In this document: positions 25,835-35,190 of the stretch, piece after piece
Numbering within the stretch: position 1 is the stretch's first letter
How the letters are laid out: every line of letters begins with the position of its first letter
NCBI RefSeq assembly: GCF_000422245.1
Contig: NZ_ATHI01000005.1
Span: 186,001-250,000, forward strand
Source: Alkalidesulfovibrio alkalitolerans DSM 16529
Lineage (GTDB): Bacteria; Desulfobacterota; Desulfovibrionia; Desulfovibrionales; Desulfovibrionaceae
Direction: 5' to 3'
Length of the DNA: 64,000 nt
Program-made: the position numbers and the translations under genes
Notes under the pieces: generated by a model
Database searches by the model: none
What the model saw: only the letters and a program-made list of their open reading frames with translations
Told to the model about the DNA's origin: nothing

Positions 25835-27178
25835 ATGAACCGCGCCACTTCCCCCCGCCGCCTCGCCGCGGCCCTGATCGTCCTGTCCGCCCTTTTCTGC
25901 CTGGGCGTCGCGTGGCCGATCGAGGCGCGCGCCTCATCCATCGCCGTGGACATCTACGGCCCCGGGCAACGTCAGTTGAACATCGCCCAGACCGCGCCCC
26001 TGCCCATTGAACCCGGCCGGGAACTGCCCGGCATGGCCCACACCCTGCAGGAACGCATCCGCCACAACATCGGCTACATGCCCTTCCTGTTTCAGATGGC
26101 GGAATCCGACGTGCTGGGAGGGCTCAAAGTCACCGCGCCCACGGCCGAGGGCATCGAGTTCAGGCGTTTTCTGCTCTCGCGCGCGGACATCATTATGACG
26201 AGCGCCTGGCGGGAGACCGCTCCAGAGACGGGCGCGGTCGAGCTTCGCGTCTACGAGGCCCTTTCCGGGCAACTTCTTTTGGGCAAGGCATACGACGACG
26301 TGCGTCCCATCCACGTGCCCGATGTCGCGGACCTCTTCTGTTCGGAACTCATGAAAGTCCTCACCGGACAAGGCGAGTTCTTCCTCTCGCAACTGGCCTT
26401 CACCCGCAAGGAAGGCCAGGCCCATAACGTCTGGGCCGCCAGGGCCACGGGCCGCGATCCGCGCCGCCTGACCAACCTGCCGCACATCTGCACCAGCACG
26501 GCGTTCCGGCCCGACGGCAAGGCGCTGGCCTTCACCTACATCCAGCCCGATGGACACCGCCTGGGCATCTGGGACGAATCCGGGGTGCGCCTGATCAACC
26601 TCAAGGGCAGCGCGGTCATCGGCCCCTCTTTCCTGCCTGACGGCAACCTGGCCCTGACCCTGAACATCGCCGGAGCGCCGGACATCTATCTGCTCGACAG
26701 GGACTTCAACATTCTCAGGCCCCTGGCCCAGAGCTGGAACATCGACGTCTCGCCGAGCTTCGACGCCACCGGCTCAAAGATGGTCTTCACCTCGGGCCGG
26801 GCAGGCAACCCGCACATCTTCCTGCTCGACGTTCCCACGGGACAGGTCACTCGCGTGACATACGAAGGCAAGTACAACACCAGCCCTTCCATAAGCCCCG
26901 ACGGCAGGCTCGTGACTTTTTCGCGCATGGTGGACGGTTGGCACCGCATCTTCGTCCACGATCTGCAGACCGGTCGCGAGCGGCAGTTGACCTTCGGCCC
27001 TCCGGGCTACGACGACGAAGCCCCGGCCTTCGCCCCGGACGGCTATTACATCGCCTTCACCTCGGACAGGACAGGAGAATACAAACTCTACCTGACCACC
27101 CGGCACGGCGACGGCCCCATGTACATCGAAACCGGCCCCGGAGAAGCCAAGTCCCCGTCGTGGGCTTTGAAACGCTGA
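25835..27178 (+). CDS. tolB: Tol-Pal system periplasmic protein TolB
   Basis: The 447-residue product has a signal peptide ending in EARA, an N-terminal TolB domain (about 35-175) and a beta-propeller of repeated D-P-D-G-x-x-[IL]-x-F-T-S blades, such as FRPDGKALAFT and FAPDGYYIAFTSDRTG. TolB binds Pal and outer-membrane proteins. It starts 2 bp after the tolA stop. Confidence 0.95.
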   Translation: MNRATSPRRLAAALIVLSALFCLGVAWPIEARASSIAVDIYGPGQRQLNIAQTAPLPIEPGRELPGMAHTLQERIRHNIGYMPFLFQMAESDVLGGLKVTAPTAEGIEFRRFLLSRADIIMTSAWRETAPETGAVELRVYEALSGQLLLGKAYDDVRPIHVPDVADLFCSELMKVLTGQGEFFLSQLAFTRKEGQAHNVWAARATGRDPRRLTNLPHICTSTAFRPDGKALAFTYIQPDGHRLGIWDESGVRLINLKGSAVIGPSFLPDGNLALTLNIAGAPDIYLLDRDFNILRPLAQSWNIDVSPSFDATGSKMVFTSGRAGNPHIFLLDVPTGQVTRVTYEGKYNTSPSISPDGRLVTFSRMVDGWHRIFVHDLQTGRERQLTFGPPGYDDEAPAFAPDGYYIAFTSDRTGEYKLYLTTRHGDGPMYIETGPGEAKSPSWALKR

Positions 27179-27395
27179 AAAAGCTTGCCCACCCCCCTGG
27201 GGAATGGCATAATTTTAACGATGCCCGGCGAATGGCGTCCTGCTTTGATCGCCGGACAGCTTTACAAGAATTGAATTCGAGGTAGATTCCCTGCCCGCGT
27301 CGTCCCAGGAAGGGACAAAGGCAAACAAGGGGCAGCCATGGAAAGGACGCGCCGTGGTCCCATGAGCTTTCAACCATTTTCTTGAGGAGGGCTTT

Positions 27396-27944
27396 ATGAA
27401 AGCCGCGTTTCGTTTTCTGGTTGTGGCGTTGATGGTTGCCGGCTTGGCCGCCGGTCTCGGATGTTCCAGCAAGCAGGCCGCGAGCGACGTGCCCCCGAGC
27501 GCGACGACCGACGACGACGCCAAGCGTCGCGCCGAGGAAGAGGCGCTCCGCCAGCGTCAGCTTGAGGAGCAGCGTCAGCGCGAGGCTGCCGCTATTGCCG
27601 CCGCCAAGGAAGAGATCGGTCGCATGATCCACTTCGACTTCGACAAGTACGACCTCAAGCCCGAAGCCCGCTCCATCTTGCAGGCCAAGGCCCAGGTGCT
27701 GAAGCAGTACCCCAACATGCGCGTCGTGATCGAAGGCCACTGCGACAACCGCGGTACCGAGGAATACAACCTCGCCCTGGGCGAGCGCCGCGCCAACTCG
27801 GCCTACGAGTTCCTGGTCCTGCTGGGCGTGCCTGCCAACCGCCTGAGCAAGGTCAGCTACGGCGAATCCCGCCCGCTCGACCCCGCCAACAACGAAGTCG
27901 CCTGGGCCAAGAACCGCCGTTGCGAGTTCAAGGTCGCCGGCTAG
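27396..27944 (+). CDS. pal: Peptidoglycan-associated lipoprotein Pal
   Basis: The 182-residue lipoprotein has a lipobox ending at Cys23 (LAAGLGCSS), a charged coiled segment (about 50-75) and an OmpA-type domain (IHFDFDKYDL, then GHCDNRGTEEYN and NRRCEFKV). It anchors the outer membrane to peptidoglycan and ends the Tol operon. The 217-bp gap after tolB may hold an extra promoter, since Pal is usually made in excess. A terminator follows. Confidence 0.96.
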   Translation: MKAAFRFLVVALMVAGLAAGLGCSSKQAASDVPPSATTDDDAKRRAEEEALRQRQLEEQRQREAAAIAAAKEEIGRMIHFDFDKYDLKPEARSILQAKAQVLKQYPNMRVVIEGHCDNRGTEEYNLALGERRANSAYEFLVLLGVPANRLSKVSYGESRPLDPANNEVAWAKNRRCEFKVAG

Positions 27945-27965
27945 CCCGATCGGCACCCGCTCATC

Positions 27966-28005
27966 AAAAAGGCCGCGTCGGAATTTCCCGGCGCGGCCTT
28001 TTTCC
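27966..28005. terminator. Bidirectional terminator after pal
   Basis: AAAAAGGCCGCG pairs with CGCGGCCTTTTT around a short loop. It can stop pal on one strand and the TatD-family gene on the other. Confidence 0.88.
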
Positions 28006-28020
28006 TTGTCGTCCTCAGCC

Positions 28021-28848
28021 TTACACGCCGAAAAACGCGCGAGCGTTGTCCCCCGTCCTCTTCCAGACCTCCTCGACCGGCACGGCAAGCGTTTGGGCCA
28101 CGGCCTGGGCCGTGAAGACGAGATAAGCGGGCTCGTTGCGCGTGCCCCGGTAGGGCTCGGGGCTTAGGAACGGGCAATCCGTCTCCAGAAGCAGACGTTC
28201 GAGCCCGATGAATCGCACTGCCTCGCGCAATTCCTCGTTCTTCTTGTAGGTTACGGGGCCAGGCACGGAAAGATGCCAGCCCCGATCCAAAACGGCGCGC
28301 GCTTGCGCCGTGTCGCCGCCGAAGCAATGCCAGAGCACGGGCCGGTCACGGAACCCCTCGGCGTCGAGAACGTCGAGGGTCGCGTCGAAGGCGTCGCGGC
28401 AATGGATGACGACCGCCACCCCAAGTTGCCGGGCCAGGTCGAGCTGCGCCGTGAAGGCTTGCCGCTGCACGTCTGGGGGCACTTTGTCCCAATAGAAGTC
28501 GAGGCCGATCTCGCCCACGGCGCGAAGCCTCGCGTCCGACGCAAAGGCCTCGCGCATGGACGACAGCGTCTCGGGCGTGCAGGCGTCGGCATCGTTCGGG
28601 TGCACACCGAGCAGAAAGAACACGCCCGGATGGCGCACGAAGGCGTCCTTGCCGACCATGTAGGCGTCGGGCCCCAAAAAGACGTTGCCCACACCCGTCA
28701 CTCCGGCGGCCACGGCCCGAACCAACGCCTCGTCGAGGTCGTCGGCGAAGGCCCGGTCCATGTCGAGGTGCGCATGCGAATCCACGCCCCCTGGCGGCAG
28801 TCCGAACGAGGCCGGATCAGGGCGCGAAGTCTTGCTCTTGGTCATCAT
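28021..28848 (-). CDS. TatD family metal-dependent hydrolase/DNase
   Basis: The 275-residue TIM-barrel protein has the metal ligands HAHLD at the N-terminus, GEIGLDFYWD, VIHCRDAF, WHCFGGD and the C-terminal LLLETDCPFLSPEPYRG. TatD-type enzymes act as 3'-5' exonucleases and in D-aminoacyl-tRNA or DNA repair contexts. The ATG at 28848 (MMTKSK) is chosen because GAAGGAGAG precedes it, rather than the in-frame ATG 57 bp upstream. Confidence 0.92.
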   Translation of the reverse strand: MMTKSKTSRPDPASFGLPPGGVDSHAHLDMDRAFADDLDEALVRAVAAGVTGVGNVFLGPDAYMVGKDAFVRHPGVFFLLGVHPNDADACTPETLSSMREAFASDARLRAVGEIGLDFYWDKVPPDVQRQAFTAQLDLARQLGVAVVIHCRDAFDATLDVLDAEGFRDRPVLWHCFGGDTAQARAVLDRGWHLSVPGPVTYKKNEELREAVRFIGLERLLLETDCPFLSPEPYRGTRNEPAYLVFTAQAVAQTLAVPVEEVWKRTGDNARAFFGV

Positions 28849-29058
28849 CTCTCCTTCACGATGCGCCCGGCCGGGCGCAGACGACCTGGCCATCGCTTCT
28901 CGCATCTGGCGTCGGCACGAAGCCGCAAAGCCCGCCTCGCGGCATCATTCTTGACTAAAGAATGAACATAGGAAGCGAATTTTATTGACACATTTACAAA
29001 TGAATGTTTTTGTATCTCAATACGGTGCGCCACCTGGGCGCACCTCGGAGCGAAACAC

Positions 29059-29544
29059 GTGGACAACGGATCGGAAAGTCTCGAGACCGTCGGCGGCGCG
29101 ACCGCACACGCAGGCGGCCTGCCCTCGCAAGGGCTCAAAAGCGGCGACCTCGCGCGCTTGCGAATCCTTGTGGCCGAGGATGATCCGGCCAATCGCTTCG
29201 TCATCGAATCCATTCTCGCCAGGGCGGGATTCGAGGTGCACGTCGCGGTCTCGGGCTGCGAGGCGCTGGAGCGTCTTCGGACGGCAGAGTACGACCTCGT
29301 CGTCCTGGACATCGTTTTGCCGCGCGTGGACGGCCTTGAAGTGCTCAGGCGCGTCAGGTCGCCCGAATCCCACAGAAAAGACCTGCCCGTGCTCATCCAG
29401 ACGGGCCGTGCCGTGGCCGCGGACATCGCCAGATTCACGGATGCGGGTTGCGACGGCTGGATCGTCAAGCCCTACAAGGCCGAAGCCCTGCTGGAAAAAA
29501 TACTCGAAATTCTTCACGCCAGGGGTATTTCCATCGAGCGTTGA
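29059..29544 (+). CDS. Stand-alone response regulator with N-terminal extension
   Basis: The 161-residue protein has about 35 low-complexity residues, then one receiver domain. Acidic residues lie in VAEDDP, the phosphoacceptor in VVLDIVLPRVDG and the Lys in IVKPYKA. There is no output domain. The start is GTG at 29059; an ATG inside the domain would cut the fold. No kinase lies beside it. An A+T-rich stretch with TTGACA at 28985-28990 is upstream and may hold the promoter. Confidence 0.85.
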   Translation: MDNGSESLETVGGATAHAGGLPSQGLKSGDLARLRILVAEDDPANRFVIESILARAGFEVHVAVSGCEALERLRTAEYDLVVLDIVLPRVDGLEVLRRVRSPESHRKDLPVLIQTGRAVAADIARFTDAGCDGWIVKPYKAEALLEKILEILHARGISIER

Positions 29545-29552
29545 GACCTCTC

Positions 29553-30551
29553 TCATCGCAAAAACGCCCCGAAAACGTCGAGCACCGCCGCTTCGTGCGT
29601 CTCGCGCGAATAAGCCCTCGCGGTTTGCCTCCCCGCCTCGATCGTCGCGCCCAGGCGCTCGTCCCCGCTTTCGATCCAACCCAGGGCCTGCTCCAGGGCG
29701 TTGATGGCCGCGGACACGTCCGCGTCGGCGCACCACAGCCCGTTGCCGCTCCAGGCGACCTCGCGCAACGGATGCCAGGGGCGGTAAGCCCCGGCGAAAT
29801 CCCCTGCCTGGCGCATGTAATCGAACCCGCCGTATCCTCCGAAACCGGCGCACAGGCAGCCTGCGGCCATGGCTTCGAGCGGCGGCAGGCCGAGCCCCTC
29901 GGGAAACCCGGCGGCGAAAAAGACGTGGCTCTCCGCCAGCGCGCTGGCCACCTGCGCGGGCGACATGCGCTCGATGGGGCGCCACAGCGGCGACGGCAGG
30001 CCACGGGTCCGAAATCTTGCGGCCAAGCCCTCGCGGACCTGCTCGCAAACCGCCTTGTTCTTGCGCGGCATGTAGGCCACCACGGGTCTGCCCGAGGTTT
30101 TTTCTCCCCCCGCCGCGAAGAACACGGGATCAATCCCCGGCCTGAGCACCGGAGCGTCTACGCCGAGCGTCTCACGCAGATACGCCCGCACTGGGTCTGA
30201 AACGGCCAAAAAAGAGACCGGCAGCCCCTGCCAATGCGCGCCCTCGGGCAGGCCGGAGAAGAGGTAGGCCCAGTTCTGCACGTAAACCACGCAGCGCGCC
30301 CCGGCCGACAGCCCCGGCAACAGCGCGTTGGGCCAGCCCTCGGGCACCAGCCAGATGTCCTCGGGCGCAAGGCGCAGGCTCTCCCAGGGCACAACGGGCG
30401 CGTCCGCGTCGCCGAGTTCGGCGCGGCCCTGCTCGCGCGGCACAAGGTAGGCCTCGCGGCCGCCACGCGCAAGCGCTCCGGCCACGGAACGCAACACGGC
30501 CATGCCGCCGCTCGCGGCCCTCACCGGGGGCAGAAAGACGAAGATCCGCAT
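29553..30551 (-). CDS. Family GT1/GT4-like glycosyltransferase
   Basis: The 332-residue soluble protein has a GT-B-like layout. An N-terminal Rossmann start is MRIFVFLPP with SGGMAVL, and the C-terminal nucleotide-sugar motif is GFPEGLGLPPLEAMAAGCL. This E-x7-E type motif is usual for GT4. It likely adds a sugar during surface polysaccharide or glycoprotein synthesis. It is third in a minus-strand run of three glycosyltransferases, 10 bp after the second. Confidence 0.82.
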   Translation of the reverse strand: MRIFVFLPPVRAASGGMAVLRSVAGALARGGREAYLVPREQGRAELGDADAPVVPWESLRLAPEDIWLVPEGWPNALLPGLSAGARCVVYVQNWAYLFSGLPEGAHWQGLPVSFLAVSDPVRAYLRETLGVDAPVLRPGIDPVFFAAGGEKTSGRPVVAYMPRKNKAVCEQVREGLAARFRTRGLPSPLWRPIERMSPAQVASALAESHVFFAAGFPEGLGLPPLEAMAAGCLCAGFGGYGGFDYMRQAGDFAGAYRPWHPLREVAWSGNGLWCADADVSAAINALEQALGWIESGDERLGATIEAGRQTARAYSRETHEAAVLDVFGAFLR

Positions 30552-30561
30552 GGGTTTGTAG

Positions 30562-32184
30562 CTACCAGTCCACGGCCCAAGGCTCAAGCCCGGCCGCGCC
30601 GTCCAACAATTCACGCAGCCGCTCCCGCTTGCGCGTCAGGTCCTCGGCCAGAAAACCATATTGCTGCGCGCGCATGCGCGCGATCTCGTCCGGGCCGAAG
30701 AGCCCGTGCAGCTTGATCTCGTTGCCGCGCGCATTGGCCGCGGCCGCGCCAAAGACCCCGTCGCGTCCGCCCGTGGCGCGCGCGTGGGGCACGGCCAGAT
30801 GGCCCTGGTACACGGCCTCGCCGCCGCTGAGCAGCAGGCGCAGGTCGCGCGCCAGGTCGTCGAACTGGCTGGGCGAGAAGCGGATGTCGAAGCCGCCGTC
30901 GCGCGCCAGATCGGCCGTGCGGAAGAGGTGACAGCAGCCCGTGACGCTCGCGCAGGGGCGGCAGTAGTCGTGCTGCCCCAGGTCCGGCCCTTGCAAATGA
31001 ATGTCCGAGACGGCGAAAGGCGTCTCGTCCGAACCGGGCGCGAGGGTGAGGTCCGCCGACTGCAACACCGCACAGTTTCCGGCCTGAGCGACCTTGCAGC
31101 CCCAGACGCGGGCCTTTGGATAGGCAGCCACGGCCGCGCCGAGCCGCAAAAGCCAGTCCGGCGGCAGCACGATGTCGTCGTCGAGAAAAGCCGCAAAGGT
31201 GAAACCCGACAATTCCGGCAAGGCCAAAAGCCAGTTGCGCGCGGCCGGAGCGCCCACGTTGATCGGCAGCCGGAAGGTCGAAAAGCGAGGCCGTGTATCC
31301 CGCCCAAGCCGCTCCTCCCAGGCCGCGAGCACCCTGGGCGTCTCGTCCGCACTACCGTTGTCGAGCACGATCACGGCGTCGTCCGGCCCGAGCGCGGAGG
31401 CCGTCAGGCTTTCGAGCGCGGCGTGAAGGAGCGCGGCCTTGTTCCAGGTGTAGAGCAGGCAGGCCGTGGGGCCGGGCAGCGGCGAGGCGGCCTCGCGCGT
31501 TCCCGTGGCCAGATCGTGCAGGCGCAGGAGAAGCGTCGCGTGCCAGGGATGGCGGGCAAGGCTTTCGGCCCAAAGCCGCAGGCATTCCTCGGGCCGTCCA
31601 AGACGCAAAAGCGCCTCGCCAAGCCCCAGGCACAGGCCGGGCGAGAACAGCCCCGGCTCGGCCGCAAGGGCCTCGCCGTATTCGTGCCGGGCGCGCTCCG
31701 GGTCGCCCGCAAGAAGCGCCATGTCGCCCCTGAAACGCCCCCGCACCGACACGGGCAGCGCCTGGCCGCGCCGCGCAGAAAGCCCCAGCGCCCAGGCCGG
31801 ATGACCAGCGCGCCACGCCAGGTCGTAGGCCGCGCCGAAAGCCGCGGGATCGCCGGGTCGCGTTGCGAGTTCGGCTTCGAGCAGGGCCATGGCCCCCTTG
31901 GCTCCATCGCGGTCCAGGGTCTTGCGCACACGGGACGAAAGTTCAGCCGCTTCAGCCGTGCGGCTCGCGGCAAAGGCGAGGCCCGTGCGGCTGGCCGGGT
32001 CGATGCGAGCCAGAAGTCCGGCCGCGGCAGGGGAAAAAGGATCCGCCTCGCAGGCCGCGCGCGCCACGCCCGGCGTCTCCTGCGCGCCCTCGTTCAGGCA
32101 GGCGCGGGCCATGCGCAACAGGTGCAGCCGCCCGGCGCAGCCGTGCAACCGCGCCTGCTCGAAGGTCTCGGCAGCCGCGTTCAC
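30562..32184 (-). CDS. TPR-like plus GT2 family glycosyltransferase
   Basis: The 540-residue protein has an N-terminal helical Ala/Leu-rich region of about 270 residues that looks TPR-like (for example RPGDPAAFGAAYDLAWRAG). A GT-A (family 2) domain follows: DDAVIVLDNGSADETP, NVGAPAARN, and the metal-binding AAFLDDDIVLPPDWL. The start is GTG 32184, overlapping the upstream stop (GTGA), and not the longer open frame, which runs inside the previous gene. It is likely part of a surface glycan pathway. Confidence 0.8.
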   Translation of the reverse strand: MNAAAETFEQARLHGCAGRLHLLRMARACLNEGAQETPGVARAACEADPFSPAAAGLLARIDPASRTGLAFAASRTAEAAELSSRVRKTLDRDGAKGAMALLEAELATRPGDPAAFGAAYDLAWRAGHPAWALGLSARRGQALPVSVRGRFRGDMALLAGDPERARHEYGEALAAEPGLFSPGLCLGLGEALLRLGRPEECLRLWAESLARHPWHATLLLRLHDLATGTREAASPLPGPTACLLYTWNKAALLHAALESLTASALGPDDAVIVLDNGSADETPRVLAAWEERLGRDTRPRFSTFRLPINVGAPAARNWLLALPELSGFTFAAFLDDDIVLPPDWLLRLGAAVAAYPKARVWGCKVAQAGNCAVLQSADLTLAPGSDETPFAVSDIHLQGPDLGQHDYCRPCASVTGCCHLFRTADLARDGGFDIRFSPSQFDDLARDLRLLLSGGEAVYQGHLAVPHARATGGRDGVFGAAAANARGNEIKLHGLFGPDEIARMRAQQYGFLAEDLTRKRERLRELLDGAAGLEPWAVDW

Positions 32185-32927
32185 CGCCCGCCCCCAGGCA
32201 GCGGTTGATCCACCCGCCTGGTCTTCAGGGCCTCGATCCAGGCCCGCCAGTCCGGCCCAAGTCTCGCGGCGAGGTAGGCGTGTTCGGCCCTGGCCGCGCG
32301 CTCCATGAAACCTTCGGTGGCCCTGGCCGTGGTGTGATAGCGGTGGCGTACCCGCGTCTGGTGGTCCACCACCAGACGCCAGCCCCGTCGACGCGCCCGG
32401 ATGGAGAGCCACATGTCCACGCCGTAGCCGAAGGGATTCTCGTCAAAGTCCAGGCCGCCCACGTCGGCAAGGCAGCGCAGATCGAGGCACGGGGCGATGC
32501 CATCCACGATCTCCACGTCGGAATGGGAGAGGCGCGGATCGGCCACCATCTGAGGATGGTAAGGACTTTTCTCCACCGCCGGGACGAGGATACCCACGCG
32601 GCCCTGCCCTGCCGACTCGAAATGCTTCAGACGGCCGAAAAGCCGCGCCAGATGGGGTGGCTGGGAGGTGAAGACCAGATCGTTGTTCAGAAAAAGGACG
32701 TGCGAGAAGCCCTCATCCGCGAGAAGGCCGCAAGTGTGGGCCAGGGCTCCGGCCCAGTAGCGATTCTCGGGCAGCCTGAGCCAGGCATCGGGATAGGGTT
32801 CGGGCGCGGCGTTGTCGAGCACCCGGACCGTGTATTCCGGATCGCTGGCCGAAAGCTGCGCCTGCAGACGCGCGGCCAGCGCGGGCTTGCCGTAATGCAG
32901 GATGATGGTGGCCAGGGATGGACGCAT
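32181..32927 (-). CDS. GT2 family glycosyltransferase
   Basis: The 248-residue protein has a short GT-A fold: TIILHYGKPA, VRVLDNAAPEP, HVLFLNNDLVF (DxD position taken by NND) and GFMERAARAEHAYLA near the end. It opens the three-gene glycosyltransferase operon; its stop overlaps the next start. Donor and acceptor are unknown. Confidence 0.8.
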   Translation of the reverse strand: MRPSLATIILHYGKPALAARLQAQLSASDPEYTVRVLDNAAPEPYPDAWLRLPENRYWAGALAHTCGLLADEGFSHVLFLNNDLVFTSQPPHLARLFGRLKHFESAGQGRVGILVPAVEKSPYHPQMVADPRLSHSDVEIVDGIAPCLDLRCLADVGGLDFDENPFGYGVDMWLSIRARRRGWRLVVDHQTRVRHRYHTTARATEGFMERAARAEHAYLAARLGPDWRAWIEALKTRRVDQPLPGGGR

Positions 32928-33071
32928 GCGAAGGCTCCTGGCCCAAGGACATGGACGCGCAGGGGCCGCCTGTCAAGACGAAAGCCTTGGGGACGGCGAA
33001 AACGGAGCGCGACGCGGCCGCCTTTGGCCGCGCCGCGCAATGCGGGAGAATAGCGCTTTCGGGGCGGCCTG

Positions 33072-33425
33072 CTACGCGCCGGATATCTCGATGCGCTTGG
33101 GCTTCTCCTTCTCCTTCTTGGGCATGAAAATTTCGAGCACGCCGTTCTTCAAGTTGGCCACGATGCGCTCGCGATCCACAATGTCGGAGAGGGTGAAGGT
33201 GCGGCTGTATTCGCCGCCGCCAAATTCCACGGCCACGTGCCGCTTCTTCTCGTCCAGGCCCACGTCGGCACGGCCGGACACCACGAGTTCGTTCTCGCGC
33301 AGGTCAAGCACCAAATCGTCTCGCGAAACGCCGGGCAGGTCCATGAAGATGTGGAAGCCGTCCTCCTTCTCCAGGATGTCGGTGGACGGACGCACGGTGG
33401 GAAACTTGCGTTCCTTCTTGCTCAT
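33072..33425 (-). CDS. Hsp20/alpha-crystallin small heat-shock protein
   Basis: The 117-residue ATP-independent chaperone has an alpha-crystallin core (FMDLPGVSRDDLVLDLRENELVVSG, broken here as LPGVSRDDL and ELVVSG) and the LKNGVLEIFMPK end. A C-terminal I-x-I (IEISGA) closes it. It lies 11 bp after a second Hsp20 gene, so the pair is one stress operon. Confidence 0.92.
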   Translation of the reverse strand: MSKKERKFPTVRPSTDILEKEDGFHIFMDLPGVSRDDLVLDLRENELVVSGRADVGLDEKKRHVAVEFGGGEYSRTFTLSDIVDRERIVANLKNGVLEIFMPKKEKEKPKRIEISGA

Positions 33426-33436
33426 ATCCTCACTCC

Positions 33437-33850
33437 TTATGCGTCCTCGATGCTGATCTTGCGCGGCTTGATCGCCTCGGCCTTGGGCAGGACGACGGTC
33501 AACACCCCGTCCTTGAGGGTGGCCTTGATTTGGTCACGGTCCACCGGCACGCCCAGGGTGACGATGCGCTGGAACGGACCAGTGGGGCGCTCCTGGCGGT
33601 AATACTTGCCCTGCTCCACCTTGCGCTCGCCCTTGATGACCAGGCTCTTGTTGGTCAGGGTCAGGTCCAGTTCCGACATGTCCACGCCGGGGATCTCGGC
33701 GGCGATGACCACGCTCTCCTCGTCCTCGCTGATGTTCAGCGGCGGATAGGCCATGCCCCGCGAGACAGGCCCGTAGGGGCGCATGAATTCGGCCAGAACG
33801 CGATCCATTTGGCGCGGCAGATCATGGAAATTGCTGAAGTCGATGACCAT
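33437..33850 (-). CDS. Hsp20/alpha-crystallin small heat-shock protein
   Basis: The 137-residue chaperone has the core AAEIPGVDMSELDLTL, FQRIVTLGVPVDRDQI, LKDGVLTVVLPK and C-terminal I-x-I (ISIED). It is first in the two-gene Hsp20 operon. GGAGG lies before the ATG. I see no CIRCE palindrome upstream. Confidence 0.93.
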   Translation of the reverse strand: MVIDFSNFHDLPRQMDRVLAEFMRPYGPVSRGMAYPPLNISEDEESVVIAAEIPGVDMSELDLTLTNKSLVIKGERKVEQGKYYRQERPTGPFQRIVTLGVPVDRDQIKATLKDGVLTVVLPKAEAIKPRKISIEDA

Positions 33851-33936
33851 GGTCGCAGCCTCCTGTGAAATTTTGGGATATCGACAACCGTATTAGGACG
33901 GTCGCGCAAAATGTCAACAGGGGCTGGAAGGCTGAA

Positions 33937-34140
33937 TTACTTCTTGGCCGAAGGGCGCTTTTCTTCCCATTCGTTCAGGGGGATGGCCTCTTCCACGAGC
34001 ATCACCGGGATGTCGTCCACGATGGGATAGGCGACGCCGCAGGCGCGGCAGATCAGGCCGTCCTCCTCGGGCGTGAGTTCGATGTCGGCCTTGCACCTGG
34101 GGCAGACGAGGATTTGCAGAAGTTCGGGGTTCAGTGCCAT
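33937..34140 (-). CDS. Trm112/UPF0434 family zinc-ribbon protein
   Basis: The 67-residue protein has CPRC and CRAC zinc-ribbon pairs and the family ending YPIVDDIPVMLVEEA. In eukaryotes Trm112 activates methyltransferases; bacterial YcaR-type roles are less known. GGAGCGC precedes the ATG. Confidence 0.88.
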   Translation of the reverse strand: MALNPELLQILVCPRCKADIELTPEEDGLICRACGVAYPIVDDIPVMLVEEAIPLNEWEEKRPSAKK

Positions 34141-34247
34141 GCGGCGCTCCTTTGCGGCGAGATGGCGGCACTCTATCCGGTTGTCGGCGCAGCTTCAAGG
34201 CTTGCAAGCCTTGCCCACACGCTCGGGGCAGGATACAAAGAGGCATC

Positions 34248-35129
34248 ATGCCCAAAATCATCGCCTCGGATCAACGTCGCATCGACCTGCACAGCCACTC
34301 CACCGCCTCGGACGGCACTTGTACGCCCGCCGAGGTCGTGCGCCTAGGCGCCGAGGCCGGGCTCTCGGCCCTGGCCCTGACCGACCACGACACCGTGGAC
34401 GGGCTCGCCGAGGCGCGGCAGGCCGCGCAGGGACTGAGCATGGAATTCATCCCCGGCTGCGAACTGACCGCCACGGGCGAGCCCCGCTCCATGGACATCC
34501 TGGGTCTGTGGCTGCCCGAGAAGACGGACAAACTCGGCGCGGCGCTTGCCTGGCTCATCTCGCGGCGAAACGAGCGCAACCTGGAGATGGTCGAAAAGCT
34601 CACGCGCCTTGGCTGCGAAGTGAGCCTTGAAGAGTTGAACGCCATTACCGACGGCACCGTGGGGCGGCCGCACATCGCGCGCCTGCTCAAGCAGAAGGGC
34701 TACGTGGGGTCGGTGCAGGAGGCCTTCGACCGCTATCTGGGCCGCTCGGGCGCGGCCTACACGCCAAAGACCGCCTTTGGCCAGCGCGAGGCAGTGGAAC
34801 TGCTCAAGGCCGAGGGCGCCACGGTCATCCTGGCGCACCCGGCGATCTACGACCTCTCGGTACGCGAGATCGAGACGGTGGTCCGGCGGCTGGCGGACTA
34901 CGGGCTGGACGGCATCGAGGCCTACTACACCGAGCACTCGCGCAACAAGGTTTACGAGTACCTGTGCCTGGCCGAGCGCCTGGGGCTGGTCGTCTCGGGC
35001 GGATCGGACTTTCACGGCGCGGTCAAGCCGGAAATCAGGCTCGGCACGGGCAAGGGCAACCTGCACGTGCCCTACGCCGTGCTCGAAACGCTCAAGGAGC
35101 GCCGCGCCGCCCAGGGCCTGCCAGCCTGA
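34248..35129 (+). CDS. PHP domain phosphoesterase (RNase AM / nucleoside 3',5'-bisphosphatase-like)
   Basis: The 293-residue protein has the PHP motifs DLHSHSTASDG, LTDHDTVDGLAEA, IPGCELTA, VILAHPAIYD and SGGSDFHG. This length and the GRPHIARLL insertion match the TrpH/YciV group, which degrades RNA 5' ends or 3',5'-bisphosphonucleotides. It is distinct from the shorter PHP protein at 22210. The ATG at 34248 follows AAAGAGG. Confidence 0.87.
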   Translation: MPKIIASDQRRIDLHSHSTASDGTCTPAEVVRLGAEAGLSALALTDHDTVDGLAEARQAAQGLSMEFIPGCELTATGEPRSMDILGLWLPEKTDKLGAALAWLISRRNERNLEMVEKLTRLGCEVSLEELNAITDGTVGRPHIARLLKQKGYVGSVQEAFDRYLGRSGAAYTPKTAFGQREAVELLKAEGATVILAHPAIYDLSVREIETVVRRLADYGLDGIEAYYTEHSRNKVYEYLCLAERLGLVVSGGSDFHGAVKPEIRLGTGKGNLHVPYAVLETLKERRAAQGLPA

Positions 35130-35190
35130 AGCCGAACCGGGCCACTGCCTCGCTGCTGTTCATCTTCAAGGCCGGCTACAGGGGCGGCGT

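Noticed and set aside
23115-25937. 940-residue open frame on the minus strand
   Set aside because: It lies antisense to sir2 and tolQRA, shows His/Arg/Gly-rich shadow composition, and has no recognisable domain.
30661-32208. 515-residue open frame on the plus strand
   Set aside because: Antisense to the TPR-GT2 glycosyltransferase; no domains, strongly biased composition.
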